A stretch of 64,000 nt of DNA from NCBI GenBank assembly GCA_029706075.1, contig JAINUG010000085.1:1513392-1577391 (forward strand). Direction: 5' to 3'. Under the pieces are notes generated by a model. That model had not been told where the DNA came from. It searched no databases and saw nothing but the letters and a program-made list of their open reading frames with translations. The DNA is from Aldrovandia affinis. Its lineage: Eukaryota; Chordata; Actinopteri; Notacanthiformes; Halosauridae. Numbering within the stretch: the first letter of the stretch is position 1; each line of letters starts with the position of its first letter. Of this stretch, positions 39,301 to 51,300 are shown piece after piece. The position numbers and the translations under genes were made by a program.

Positions 39301-42300
39301 TACATACAATATATGTCTTTCTGACACCATAATCAACTAAGCAATCAGACATAGCATTACTTCTGTGGCCATTCCCGTCTTTGCCTTCAGCCTTGTTTCT
39401 ATACTTTGAAACATGACTAATTTTCTTTTCTTTCTTTTTTTGCAGCACAAAAAGAACACAGTGCAGAAGAAGACCATTACAAAACCGCACAGAAAAGGTA
39501 AGGAATGACCTATTTCTGATTCTCATTTGAAACTAACACACCTGTGCTTCACTGAGTATTCAAGAATGGAATCTGTTTTTGCCATTTGAACAACACCTCA
39601 ATGATAATTGGAATGGGTTTGACCAAACTATGCTTAATATCTACTTTGTTCCTAAAATCCTAATCTTTTGAGTGTGTCCTACTCCCGTGCCGCCTTAATG
39701 CTCCGTTTCCTCAGTGGAGCCTCAAAACGTATGGAAGGGAACGCAGCCAAGTGTAATTGATAGTCCGCGTCATGCTGCCATCGTCAGTTATTTAGCATGT
39801 TTCACACAGATAAGAACCATCCAGCTCACAGCATCAGATAAAACTAATACCAGCAATTTGTATAGCTGTCTGTAGCAATTAGCGCTACCTGATAAAAAGT
39901 CCTCAGATAAGAGAGAAACTCCAGCACATAGCCCTTCGGCTGGGCTTCGACGTCCACACTAACATAGGGCCCTCCGTCTTTTACCAAATACCCGGGTCGT
40001 AACCCAGCGACAGGCCAATTAATCCAGGACAGGAAACTGGAGAGCTGCCTGGAAATGTGGACGAAGACGGCTTGCGCGCATACCTTCGCCCGCTCGCATT
40101 CTACAACCGCTCTCTGTCCTTATCTTCCGTGTTTGGTACCGCAGTGTCCAAGAGTCACAGAGAAAAAACTGCCTCGCCTGATTTATTTGAACATTTTTGA
40201 ACTGGCAGACGTTTAACTTCTGTCAGGGGGAAATAATATCTGGAAAATTTCATATCGGAAAATACACTGGAGAGGACAAACAAAGCAAATTGATTATTTT
40301 TCCTTGTTTAGATAGAAACCGGAGTTGTTTGCTTTAAATCGTAACTATCTCGATTTGAAAATAAATCACGAATAGCACATAAAAGGGCGATCCGAAGCAC
40401 ACTAGACATTAGAAATGGGAAACTATAAACAATTAAGCCCTTGCTAGTTTCAGACAATACCGTAATTCAGCAAACGTTTCCAAATGTTCCCACTCCGTGG
40501 CTCAATTTCAAACCAATCAAACCGCATTCTCAAAGGTTTCCCTGACCGAGGCTTTCACAAACGCTTTTGAAGATTTCATCCACCACGGCTTTGCAGCATC
40601 GCATCTCCCTTTCAGCTTCAGCATCAGGTCTAACACCCGTGCTAATGAAAGTGCCAGGTTCCGAATATTGATCAAAAGCGCATGGCAGCTTTATGTGGGG
40701 CCTTTAATGACGTTCGGCTTTTATTTTTATCCAAAAGCAGGGGCATTAAAGGGACTTTCTCACGTTCCCACCGACACACCTCGTTAAAATGACACGCTGG
40801 TGATGTGTATAGCCGCTGCCATGTGTTATTGGGATCCTGGCTGGACCCTCACGTCTGTCCTTATTGGGGAGTCCACACACAGATCTGGGCTATGACACAC
40901 AAGCACAGCCACCATTGCAGACTCCTACATTAGGCTGAAGGCCACTTACACATGGTACCTGAAGGCCGCTGTTCCGACATAAGATTAAATGAAACTAAAT
41001 AAATATTGTGGATATTATTGTATACCTTTCACTGATCTTGTGAAGTGAGTGGTCTGACTCATTTCAACGACCACCAATATATTGCACCCACATGGGTGAT
41101 AGCAGCCATTTTGCTCCCGAACGTTCACTACATCCGATCAGAGGAGGAGTGGGAGGGATTTGTGTGTGCAGTTTAACTGTGGGATTATTAGATGATCAGA
41201 TTGAGAGATCCAAATCGAGAACTTTCACCAGAACACCTGAGAATCCCCCATACTCTTTGCAATAGGTGCCATGGGATCTTTAATGACCACGGTGAATCAA
41301 TACGTTTAACATGTAATCAGCACAGTGTCCCCATCATTACACCGGCTAAACTGCTTTGTTCTCTTGGCTCTGAGGAAAAGCCGCCCCCTACTGATCCATT
41401 TTCATCTTTTTGAAACAGTTTTTTGAAAAATCTCCACCCGGACCACAGAGTGTTGGATATGTATAAGAGGATTGCAAAAACTGCTGGACTGCAGCTATTG
41501 GGGACTAGATATAACTGGCCCAAAACCAATATGGTCCATCATATGTCATCTGCCCAATCTCTACAAGTCCAAACTCATCTATGCCATTTCCCATTCAGCC
41601 ACGCTGGTCACTGTTTCTGTTCATATAAGTCTCTATAGGACACACAAATTCCATACAGTAAATATTCCATACAGCACCGGAGACCTAATCTGCTGTGAGA
41701 GAGGGGAATGAATCAGTGCGCTCAGCTGAGTGTGACTGGGCTATAGTATCTTGATCTTCCGTGGTTCAGCCAAGCACTAAAAGCAAACCTCCACCATTGC
41801 TGGAGTCTTCTGACTGTTTATTTAAAGTTTCAGTTTTGCTCAAGAATGGGAGAGGAACATGAAGGGCTGTGTATACATTTCTTGCATTCCATTTTAATAC
41901 CACCATGATCTCCTTAAGGTATATGGAGACCAATCCTGTGGTTACAGAACTTTCACCTCAACAAAAACAATCGCATTTCACAATAGGATCCCTGCAGCTT
42001 TCAGCTTACACTGGCCCCTGAACCAGTGTACTCTCTGCCCCAATTCCCTGTTCATTGCATTATTAACCACATTTCATGATTGTTGCAATGTTTCGTTTTT
42101 CTTTGTTGTCAGAATAATTCCGTACAATGTCACTGGCAAATTGAGTGTGTGGTCTTCCGTTGCACCACAATTGTGTAACGCCTGGGTATTTTGTTTTGGT
42201 AAATTACATAATTCATTTTTCAGACACATTTTAACAGTGCGTAACTCTTGAACTGGTCTCTACCCAGCATTTCTCATGGAAGCATCTCTCTCCGGAACAT

Positions 42301-45300
42301 GCAATCTTCATTTGCTAGTTTTACATTTCTCCTCTGCTGAGGTTTCCTTCTATGTTCAAATGTAATGGCTCATTAACTTTACCCTCATTTATGATGCTTC
42401 CCTTCAAATGATACACAGGTGTACATTAGTTATGTTGTGAAGAGGACTGGGGGTTACTGGGGGCATATTCTTCCATCAGGGCTTTCTACACTCTTATTGG
42501 TCAAGGGGTACTTTGAAGCTTTCATGTCAATTTTCAGCATACAGATCTTACATTTCATGTCATGAAGTGAGTGTGGAGATCGAAATATATATGCACTATT
42601 TGTGCATGTACTCATCTGTGTGTTCATATTTGTGTATTTTCCAAATGTCCCTCAGAAATAAGTCAAGGCCCCTTTCTGTTATTGCTCTTTATAGCGTCCC
42701 GCGAAGAACGCCGTTTTTAGATAGAGCAATAAAAGATTTCACAGCAATGACGTCATTCTGATCTAAAGGTGCAGGTTGTGAGTGCGGCCATGGGGATGCT
42801 AAACTCAACACAGGCTCCGTGTGATTTGTGTCCATTCTGACACATGACCTGAGTCATAAAAAGATCCAATACAAAAGAGGGATAATTAATCACGGCGGGC
42901 TGAGCAAAGTCTACAAAGGGCTCGAGAATTGATGTCAATTTAGTAAATCAAAGCTCCCGGCCTCTGTTCCTGGAGTTCCGCTTGGGTTCGAGGGAGAGGG
43001 AAGGATGATCTACGACACTATCTTCCCGAGCGCCGGAGTGGCGGAGTGCGTGACGGATAACCGGGAATGGAAAGCGGCTCCGCTCTGGAAACTTCTGCCA
43101 TGCACATTGCGGTCCTGCTAGTATGTCTTCCATTAACATCGCAGGAGCCACTTACCATCTGGAGGTCAAAAACTGTTTGTCGATCCCAGCACATCCCTTG
43201 AATCATGGCTCCCTTATATGAAGCGCATGACAGCGAGGGCAAGGAAAATACTTTAATGTTTAGGGTGGAGAGCCTCCGTGAGAGCTGTGAGAGTCACTCT
43301 TGTGAAGAGTCAGCTTTAGTTACAATTGAATTAGCCTCAGTATTTGCCCTACAAGGTGCCCTGAAGTCTCTCCAATTGGAGATTCTCCTTATGTATGATG
43401 TATGAGAACCATGAATCTCTTTCAGTGTTTCAGAATATTCCTTCTATTTCACCCCCAGCACGATCCAGACAGTCTCTATACCTTGTTCTGTGCCTTTAAT
43501 TGTTTTGGAAGTGGTGTAAGTAACAAAAAGACATTTTGGAACAAACAAAAAGATCACCACTATGAACCCAGACACGTTGTTCTGTGTCAAAGTTTGTTTT
43601 CCTAATTAAAGAGGTCGTGACTCATTAGCAGACAGTTGGATGATGACTGCCTCTGTAACTGAGTGCCGGTTAACCGCAGGTTTCCCCATGTTGTTAAGTT
43701 TCACGAAGCAGCGAGAAGAATCTCAGTGACAGATTTTATACCACCAGACGTTGTAATATTCAGGTTAAGCCAGTTCTGTACAAGTTCATTGGCTCACTTG
43801 AGAAAATATCAGCAAAGCACATGTACAGTATGTGCTTAAAGGAACATTTAGGCAGTTCAGGTTTTTAGAGAACACTTAGGATTAATACTAGCTCACTGTT
43901 TCAGCTGAACCCTGAAAGCTCCCTTTCCCTTCCGTAGACCTCAAGCCCCTCTATCTCTATCATGTATGCTGCATGCAGGTGTATGTGTGTGTATTTGTGT
44001 GTGTTGGCATATGTGCTGCATGGAATTATGTGTCTGTGTCTATTTTATATATATATATATATATATATACATACATATACAGTGCATATAAAAAGTATTC
44101 ATCCCCTTTGGCATTTTTCACATTTTATTTTCTTACTTCATGGAATCAAAATGGATTTAATTGAGATTTCTTGCCACTGATCAACACAAAATACTCTATA
44201 ATGTTAAATAATAAAAATTATGAAAAACTGGAAAACTTTTTCTTAAATAATTACAAATAAAAAAACAGACAATAGTGTGAATGTGAATACCCCCCCCTTG
44301 AGTATTCACATTCACATTCACATTCATATTCAAATCTGGCAATTTCCCCCCATTCTTCCATTCTTCTTTACAAAATTGCTCGTGCTCCATGAGGTTGGAT
44401 GGGGACCAGTGGTAAACAGCAATTTTCAAATCTTTCCACAGATTCTCAGTGGGATTGAGGTCTCGGCTTTGACTGGGCCACACCAGGACATAGATGTTTT
44501 GTTTTTAAACCACTCCAATGTTGCTTTTGCTGTATGCTTTGGGTCATTGTCCTGCTGAAATATACATCTTCTGCCAAGTCGCAGGTCTCCTGCAGACTGC
44601 AGCAGGTTTTCCTCCAATGTCTTGCGCCAGCCATTTTGCCCTCTATTTTGATAAATTTTCCAGTCCCTGCAGCAGAGAAGCATCCCAATAGCATTAGGCT
44701 CCCACCACTATGTTTAACGGTAGGGATAGTGTTTTTGTGATGATGTAGTGTTAGGCTTGCGCAGTGTCTAACATTGATTCCAAAAGGTTCAATCTTGGGT
44801 CTCTTCAAACCATAGAATCTTCCTCCACTTGGTTTTTATGTCTTTCCCCTGATTGGTGCTTTAGAAAAACCTTGAATGTTCATTGGTCTTCATGATGAAG
44901 CTCTTGTTTGGAAATGCACTAACCAATTGTAGGACCTCTCACAGACAGGCGTATTTAATTAGAAATAATTTGAAACACAATTTCCACACAGGTGGACTCC
45001 AATCAAATAATTATGTGACCTCTGAAGACAATTGATTGCACCAGGGTTTATTTAGCTGTGTCTTAGAAAAAGGGGTGAATACTTATGCAATCAATTATTG
45101 TCTGTGTTTTATTTGTAATTAATTAAGAAAAAGCTTTAGCGTTGTTGGTTTTTTAAAATTTTATTTGACATTATAGAGTATTTTGTGTTGATCAGTGGCA
45201 ATCCCAATTAAATCCATGAAGGAAGAAAATGTAATGTGAACAATTCCAAAGGGAGTGAATACTTTTTTTATACACACTGTATGCTGCACACAAGTATGTG

Positions 45301-48300
45301 TGTACATGTGGGTCTACCGGTACGAACCGTATGTTTCACGCATATGTGCATGTGCATAATGGGTCCTTACCCATGTGAATTCTGCAGTCATCTCACTGTA
45401 TACATGCAGTGTCTGCCAGTAATCCCCATGAGGACCGAAGAGGAGGCAGGAGAGAATATCTAGAGAGAGAAGCCACAGTGAGCTGGCGAGCCCTGCAGTG
45501 AGTCTTGGCTCTCTCCTCTGGCACACTTCCCCTCCAGGCAGAAGAGGTCAATGTGATAATCGGAGCCTCTGCTACCGGCTCCCCCGTAGCCCAGCGGGAG
45601 GCCTTCTCTCAGCCTCTCTCTCCCCCTTCCACAGCTTCCAGGACATGGTGGGCTACTTTGGTCTGAAGCCCAAGTCTGGGGAGAAGGAGGTTGCGCCCGG
45701 CCTCGTCTTCATGCTGTGGTACGAGTTCTGCAATGACTTCAAGAACACCTGGAAGCGGGAAAATAAAGTTATCTCCAAGGAGAGGTGAGCAGTACTCCGT
45801 CAAATGCAAGAATTGTAACACATGCCACAAGCGGGAGAAGGTAGGGGGCTTTTTTTGTTTGTTTCCAGAACCAGAGGTCAGATTTGGTTTTCTTCTTCAA
45901 GGTCTAGTATTTCATGTTTTTCAACCCTTGCAGTGGTTTTGACATCACGGGGCAGAAAGAAATCGGAAATTGTATTCTACGCCTGTGAGGCGAGCTGGGC
46001 CTTCTCTCCCATTAAATTGAGGAACGGCACCTTTTTTAATGCCCTTTAATTATCTGCTTAGGGGAGTCCCCCATAATGCAGGCCAGATCGCTCTTTCACA
46101 TTTCTGTGTTGTACGAATCCCTTTAAGTGAGACGATATGAATTCCGTAGACAGAGAGGACTGTTTTTACCAGTTATTCAAGCAAAGGTGCATCAAAGCAA
46201 AGGGAGGGATGCCTGGTCTGTGGTTTGGTACAATGTCAAAGACTGGGGCTGGATTTACGATGTCTCATCTGACCCAGGGCATCCTAACGGGGGCGTCAAA
46301 CTGTGGGACAGCACCTCTCTCTGCGGCCTCCTGGCTTTATTAGCAGGGCAACAGGAGCCCATTAAAGGGAGGGTGTTCCAGGAGAACTCTTAAACATTGT
46401 CATGATCTGAGTAATCCAAGGAACGGAGGTTATTACTGTTGGTTTACAGACACAGTTTCCATGTAAATTTCTCTCTGTGTCTCCGTTGGCTGGTTGTGTG
46501 GTTCTGTGTGGCTCAGTAAGTAGAGCACGGTGCTGACAACGCTTAGGTTGTGGGTTCGAGTCCCACTGGGACCACATATACTGAAAAATGTATGTCTGCA
46601 CTACTGTAAGTTGCTTTGGATGAAAGCGTCTCCAAAATGGCATATGTTATGTTATGTTTGAAGTCAAGGAGAGCACCCACAATGTGAAAGCTTCTTGTCA
46701 TAAAGAATAAGGAATTAAATATTACAAATGCATTTGCACAATTCATGTATTTGCATATAATAATGTTAATATATATGCCAGTAGGTATCCAGTATTTAAG
46801 GTAATTTGGATTTTTTTAAAATAAATAATAATATTATAAAATGTTATACTTAAATACCAGAATAAAACACATTCTAAGTTAGATAATGAGTGATTCATAA
46901 ATGACTTTTTTTGTCATTATGATCAATATTATTATTAGGATCTAATCTTCACTATTAAGACTGCATTTGGATTTTCCATACTAATATATCATGGGATAAT
47001 TGAAATCCTGTCATTTTTGGGAATAAAATATATATTTTACAGTCCCATAAAACTAAACTGAAATCAGCTCCATGGGGCAGTGGTATAGATTTTCTTAGCT
47101 TTTGATTTCCTATGTCACTCCCCCATGGAGCTGTTTTCCCTTTGCAACCTCTCATGTTTTTCTACCTGTGCTGAACTGCTACTGCAAGTGAATCAAATGT
47201 ATCAAACTACAATTTGAAGATGTGTTATTATTATTATTATTATTATTAATAATATTATTATTATTATATAGGCTTTTCTCTGATCCAGTACATATTGTGT
47301 TATGCTTGTTTCTTTACTGTTCATTTTAGCAAAAAAAAAAAAAAAAGGCCTGTGAATGGAAATGTGCTTTAAATGGTAGAAAAGTGTGAAAATGACTATT
47401 GATAAAGAGTTACTGTAGTTACTGAGTTCTGAGGTTCTCTGGGGTGGCCAGTCCAGGGGTCTTCAGTCCCACGATTGCCTGGCATTTGCTCATATGCCAT
47501 ATTTGTGTTGGTACATTATATTATTGTTTGGCTATTTATGTACTGAGCATTCCCTGCCCGTTCTTCAATTCCCAAATTTGGAATGACTACTTCTGCCTAT
47601 TGAGTCACCAGGGTGAATGCATGAATGGATTTTTTCATTTCTATTGGTAATCCCTCATGAAATTGAACAGAAATTTGAAAAAACTGCATATCCACACAGC
47701 TAAAAAGCTTAAAGAGCTTTTTGACAGAAGGTCAGCAGGTCATTTAGCAGTTAAATCGGAAAAATAAAATGATAAAGAATAGAGCTGCTATCTCTGAAAT
47801 CCATCCCTAGGTGTTAATGTAAGTGGTGGCTTAATGGTGTAAAGGCTATTCGATGATCCTTTGGGTTTTTCTTTTCATTGTTTATTGGGCATTATTATCA
47901 TCTCCCATTTTGCCCACAGCTGAAGGTGCTTATGTACAAATAACTTTATTTTATATACTGTTTGCAAACTGTTTTTTTTTGTGTTTGTTTAAGATTTTTA
48001 TCCCATTTTCTCCCAATTTGGTAGCCAATTAGACCCGCTATTTAAGTCAATCCCCCCTAGTAATGTGAGTTCGCTGCCGTAGTCCTGCAACCGGTAGCAA
48101 CACGCAACCTGACGCCTCTTCCGAGACGGCACTCACCCAAGTATCAACCGTAACCCGGTATACTGCAGGGCCACTTGTTTTTTGTTTTTTTAAAACACAC
48201 GAATTATCTCATAAACCAACTGTAAATTTTTTAATGTGCATTTAATGTAAATGTGCAAATTCTAAAGAAGAGTAACAAGAGCTTGTCTGTGATGGCTCGA

Positions 48301-51300
48301 GTGCATGGCACAGTTACAATACCCACAGGGGGGCCTTCCGGATGGTCTAGCGGTTACAATATTCGACGCTGGCCACTGCGACCCGGGGTTCGATTCCACT
48401 GGCCGCGCCAGAAACGGCTCTGGCTGGGAGTGCCACTGGGGGGCGGTAATTGGCTGTCCGCCCAGGGAGGGGGAGGGAAGCCGATATAAGTTTGCTGCCT
48501 ATAGGAGTGACTCTGTGTACCGGAGTTACAGTCAACGGCTTGGTGAGTGCCGGCTTGGAGGATGCCTTTGTCACTGCCGGTCTCAGGGCTATGGCAGCAA
48601 ACTCACAATACAGGGTGGGGATTGACATGAAAAGAGAGGATGTAATTGGCTACTAAATTGGGAGAAGATGGGAAAAATCTAAAAAAATCTAAAAATTATA
48701 AATACCCACAGGGGTGCGGGGGCCGGGGAATGTGACAGCAATTGTGGCGAACGGCTCTTTGCAGAAGCACCATTAGCAAGTAGGCACTGCCAGCCACCTT
48801 TATCAGCAAAGTGGGGCATTTCTGTTGCTAGCAGCCACATAAAGGAGGACCTCCATTTTCCCCTTGCGTGCTGAAAAAAAAGAGAAGTGCGCTGCCTTTC
48901 TCGATAAGAAAAGGAACGGTCGGGAATTGGCTCGGCTGTATGAACATGTGTTGTCGCCATTTACTGTTCCCCAAGCTGCACTGATTTATTTAGGCATTCT
49001 TAGCCTTTGGGTTATGGAGAGGTATTGCACTGTAGGTGGATCTGTCATTACAAGAGACCACCCGATAGACACGGGTCCCTCACGGCTCCTCCATCGCCCC
49101 GCAAGGGCTCTCTAATATCACAGCTACTGTGAGGCCTTCCCATGGACTTCCTGTAAAGCAGACCTGGGAATGGCAACACTTATTAGTCCTGCCATATTCA
49201 TTGCAACCGACGGAAAGTGGTTCTTCTCGCTGCCATGCCGATAACAGCACAACGAATGTTGAAAGCAAACAGTTATAAAACAAGAAGGCAAGATGAATCC
49301 ATGTGAGATAAGGGAGCTCTCTCTCTTGAGCAAATTCTGCATTCTGCATTAAAGTGGAGGGTACCTAAGCATTATTCAGAATATGTGCAGGTGTGATCGG
49401 TGGATTTATTACTGTGCTGTTAATCCTTTCACTTTTCAAGTGGGTGGGATCCCAGGTTTGTCTACATCTCATGGGTTGACGGTTCATCTACTTGTGGTAC
49501 CTGTGATTTTCATTTCCTCGGTGAAGATTCTGACTAAAGTAGCAGGGGTGCGTTCGGATTCAGCGGTTCCCGGGCCCCTCTGGTCGTCTCGTCTCAGAAT
49601 CCCCCCTTCGTGACGACGGTAACACGAAACAGGGGCGGCCTCTGGATTTGGCCCTAATGATTTCTCCTCAGCCCGGGGGTCCTTTGGCTGCTCGGACTCC
49701 GCACTTTGTGCCTCATTTAACACTTAAGCAGGAAATCAGATTAAGTAGCCAGAACAAACTGGATGAGTTTTGTAAATGTGCACATTTATTTTGGCTTCCA
49801 TTAATCATGGCTAAGTCACCTGTGTCCATATTTAATGGTCAGCGGTCTCTGGAGGTCCTCGCCTGACACACCTCTGCCCCGCACTGTGTTCTCCGGGTCA
49901 CACGAAGACTATCTTGCGCTACCGTGTGTAATTCTTTAAGCTTCACCTTCCAGAGTACAAGTGTTCCATATGGTTTCAATCAGTATCTTTAGCTTTTTTG
50001 AGAAATGGTGCATTCAGAGTATTTCCCTTCAGTTTGTGTTGTGATGTATGGCTGAGGCTTTGATTGGGAATTGCACCAGTGTGGGCAGAAACGTTTGTGA
50101 ACAGAAAGCGGTGCGAGGCACTGGGCTCCCCTCACTCAACCAGCTAAGTGCACAACTAGGTTTACTTGCTAAGAGGGCTAATAAAGTGTAAGGGAGGAAT
50201 TCTCATTCATTATAAAACACAATTTGAGGGTGGGGTCCCGTTGCTCTGACCAACAAACCACCTTGTCATTAGCCAACACATCATTAGATAATGATGTCCC
50301 TCAAAACCCACACCTTACTGTCCGAGGTGAGGGATTTCTATTCATTTTCTCCATCACTGCTGTTGATAGAAGTTGTTTGTGTTTGTCCCTGTTCTTCTAG
50401 GCTGAAAGAAGCTCAGCAGAATGTCAGTAAGATCACTGCAGAGAAGAAAGTGGAGACCAAGAAGATTAACCCCAAAAGTCTGGTAAGAGCGAGAATTTTT
50501 TTTTGGCCAATATTTTTTTGTGAATTAAAATTATATGTCAGATATTACACCCCTAGCCCCTATTCCTGCATTCTTTTTTACCTCTCTCACTCAAGTTTTC
50601 AGACTGTCGTAACCGCAATCAAGACCAAAAAGTTGTTTATGAATTGATCATTAAAACCATCTGTTGTTTGCATCAGTTTGAACCAGTGAATGTGTAGTGT
50701 TTGTAAAGTGTGATCAGGTTTGTTTCTGCTTTACATACTGCACTGGTATGCACACACACTCACGCACATACGCAGACACACACACACACTTTACCAAAAA
50801 AAACAGAAAACAAGTTGGCAAGTAGGATACATTTACAAATACTTTTTAATCCAATGACAATTTAATGGACGGGACAATGATGCAACCCTAAGCTTAGCAT
50901 TACTGCTGTTTTAATGAATAATGTTGTGTTTTAATTATTTAACACATATTTTATGCTAGTCTAATTCGTTCCATATTTCCAGTGTGCTAAGTCAAACCAA
51001 ACTCTCACAGATAATCATTAACGGCTAAATATGTTTCTCTGGATTGAGTTAGAGCTGTTTTTTTCCTTTGGAAGTGGAAACCCGAGAAGCTAAGTATACT
51101 GAAATAATAGGTATTGAATTGTTTTGATAATATTTTGACTGAAAATAATATTTCTTTACAGCTATGAAGCACATTGTGTGTGAAACAAGGAATATTTTTT
51201 ACGTGGCATGCAAATACAGAAAGACTAAAATTGGAATAGGAAAACTGATGTCAAACGCTGAATCACAGCACTCCACTCATGAAAAATAGAAATTGGATTT

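Larger units (their letters stand above)
29386..39445 (+). other. fmn1: fmn1 intron, 10 kb
   Basis: Contains a CT-rich minisatellite (30345-30482), a dispersed fish repeat (32190-32420), a TRIM-like LTR fragment (32627-32942), tRNA-SINE remnants (32515-32600, 34195-34345), a GT run (35514-35535), a poly-A tract (37684-37700) and a CCTACTCCTCAG minisatellite (38330-38620). The region 36660-36930 is CpG-rich. No exon recognised. Confidence 0.7.
39498..45634 (+). other. fmn1: fmn1 intron, 6.1 kb
   Basis: Holds two non-repetitive GC-moderate blocks (39880-40160, 42760-43200), a dispersed fish repeat fragment (41175-41400) and a Tc1-like element (44078-45281). No exon recognised. Confidence 0.7.
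45785..50400 (+). other. fmn1: fmn1 intron, 4.6 kb
   Basis: Holds a tRNA-derived SINE (46500-46655), a long hairpin (47065-47133), an ATT repeat (47225-47268), a poly-A tract (47331-47346) and two core-SINE copies in opposite orientation (47991-48180 and 48332-48701). The stretch 46030-46410 is non-repetitive and GC-moderate, a candidate regulatory block. The following intron, 50483-51509, has a CA-rich tract near 50750-50790 and nothing else recognised. Confidence 0.7.

Noticed and set aside
44481-45000. A functional transposase gene
   Set aside because: Transposase similarity is split across frames and lacks the N-terminal part, so the element is called broken.
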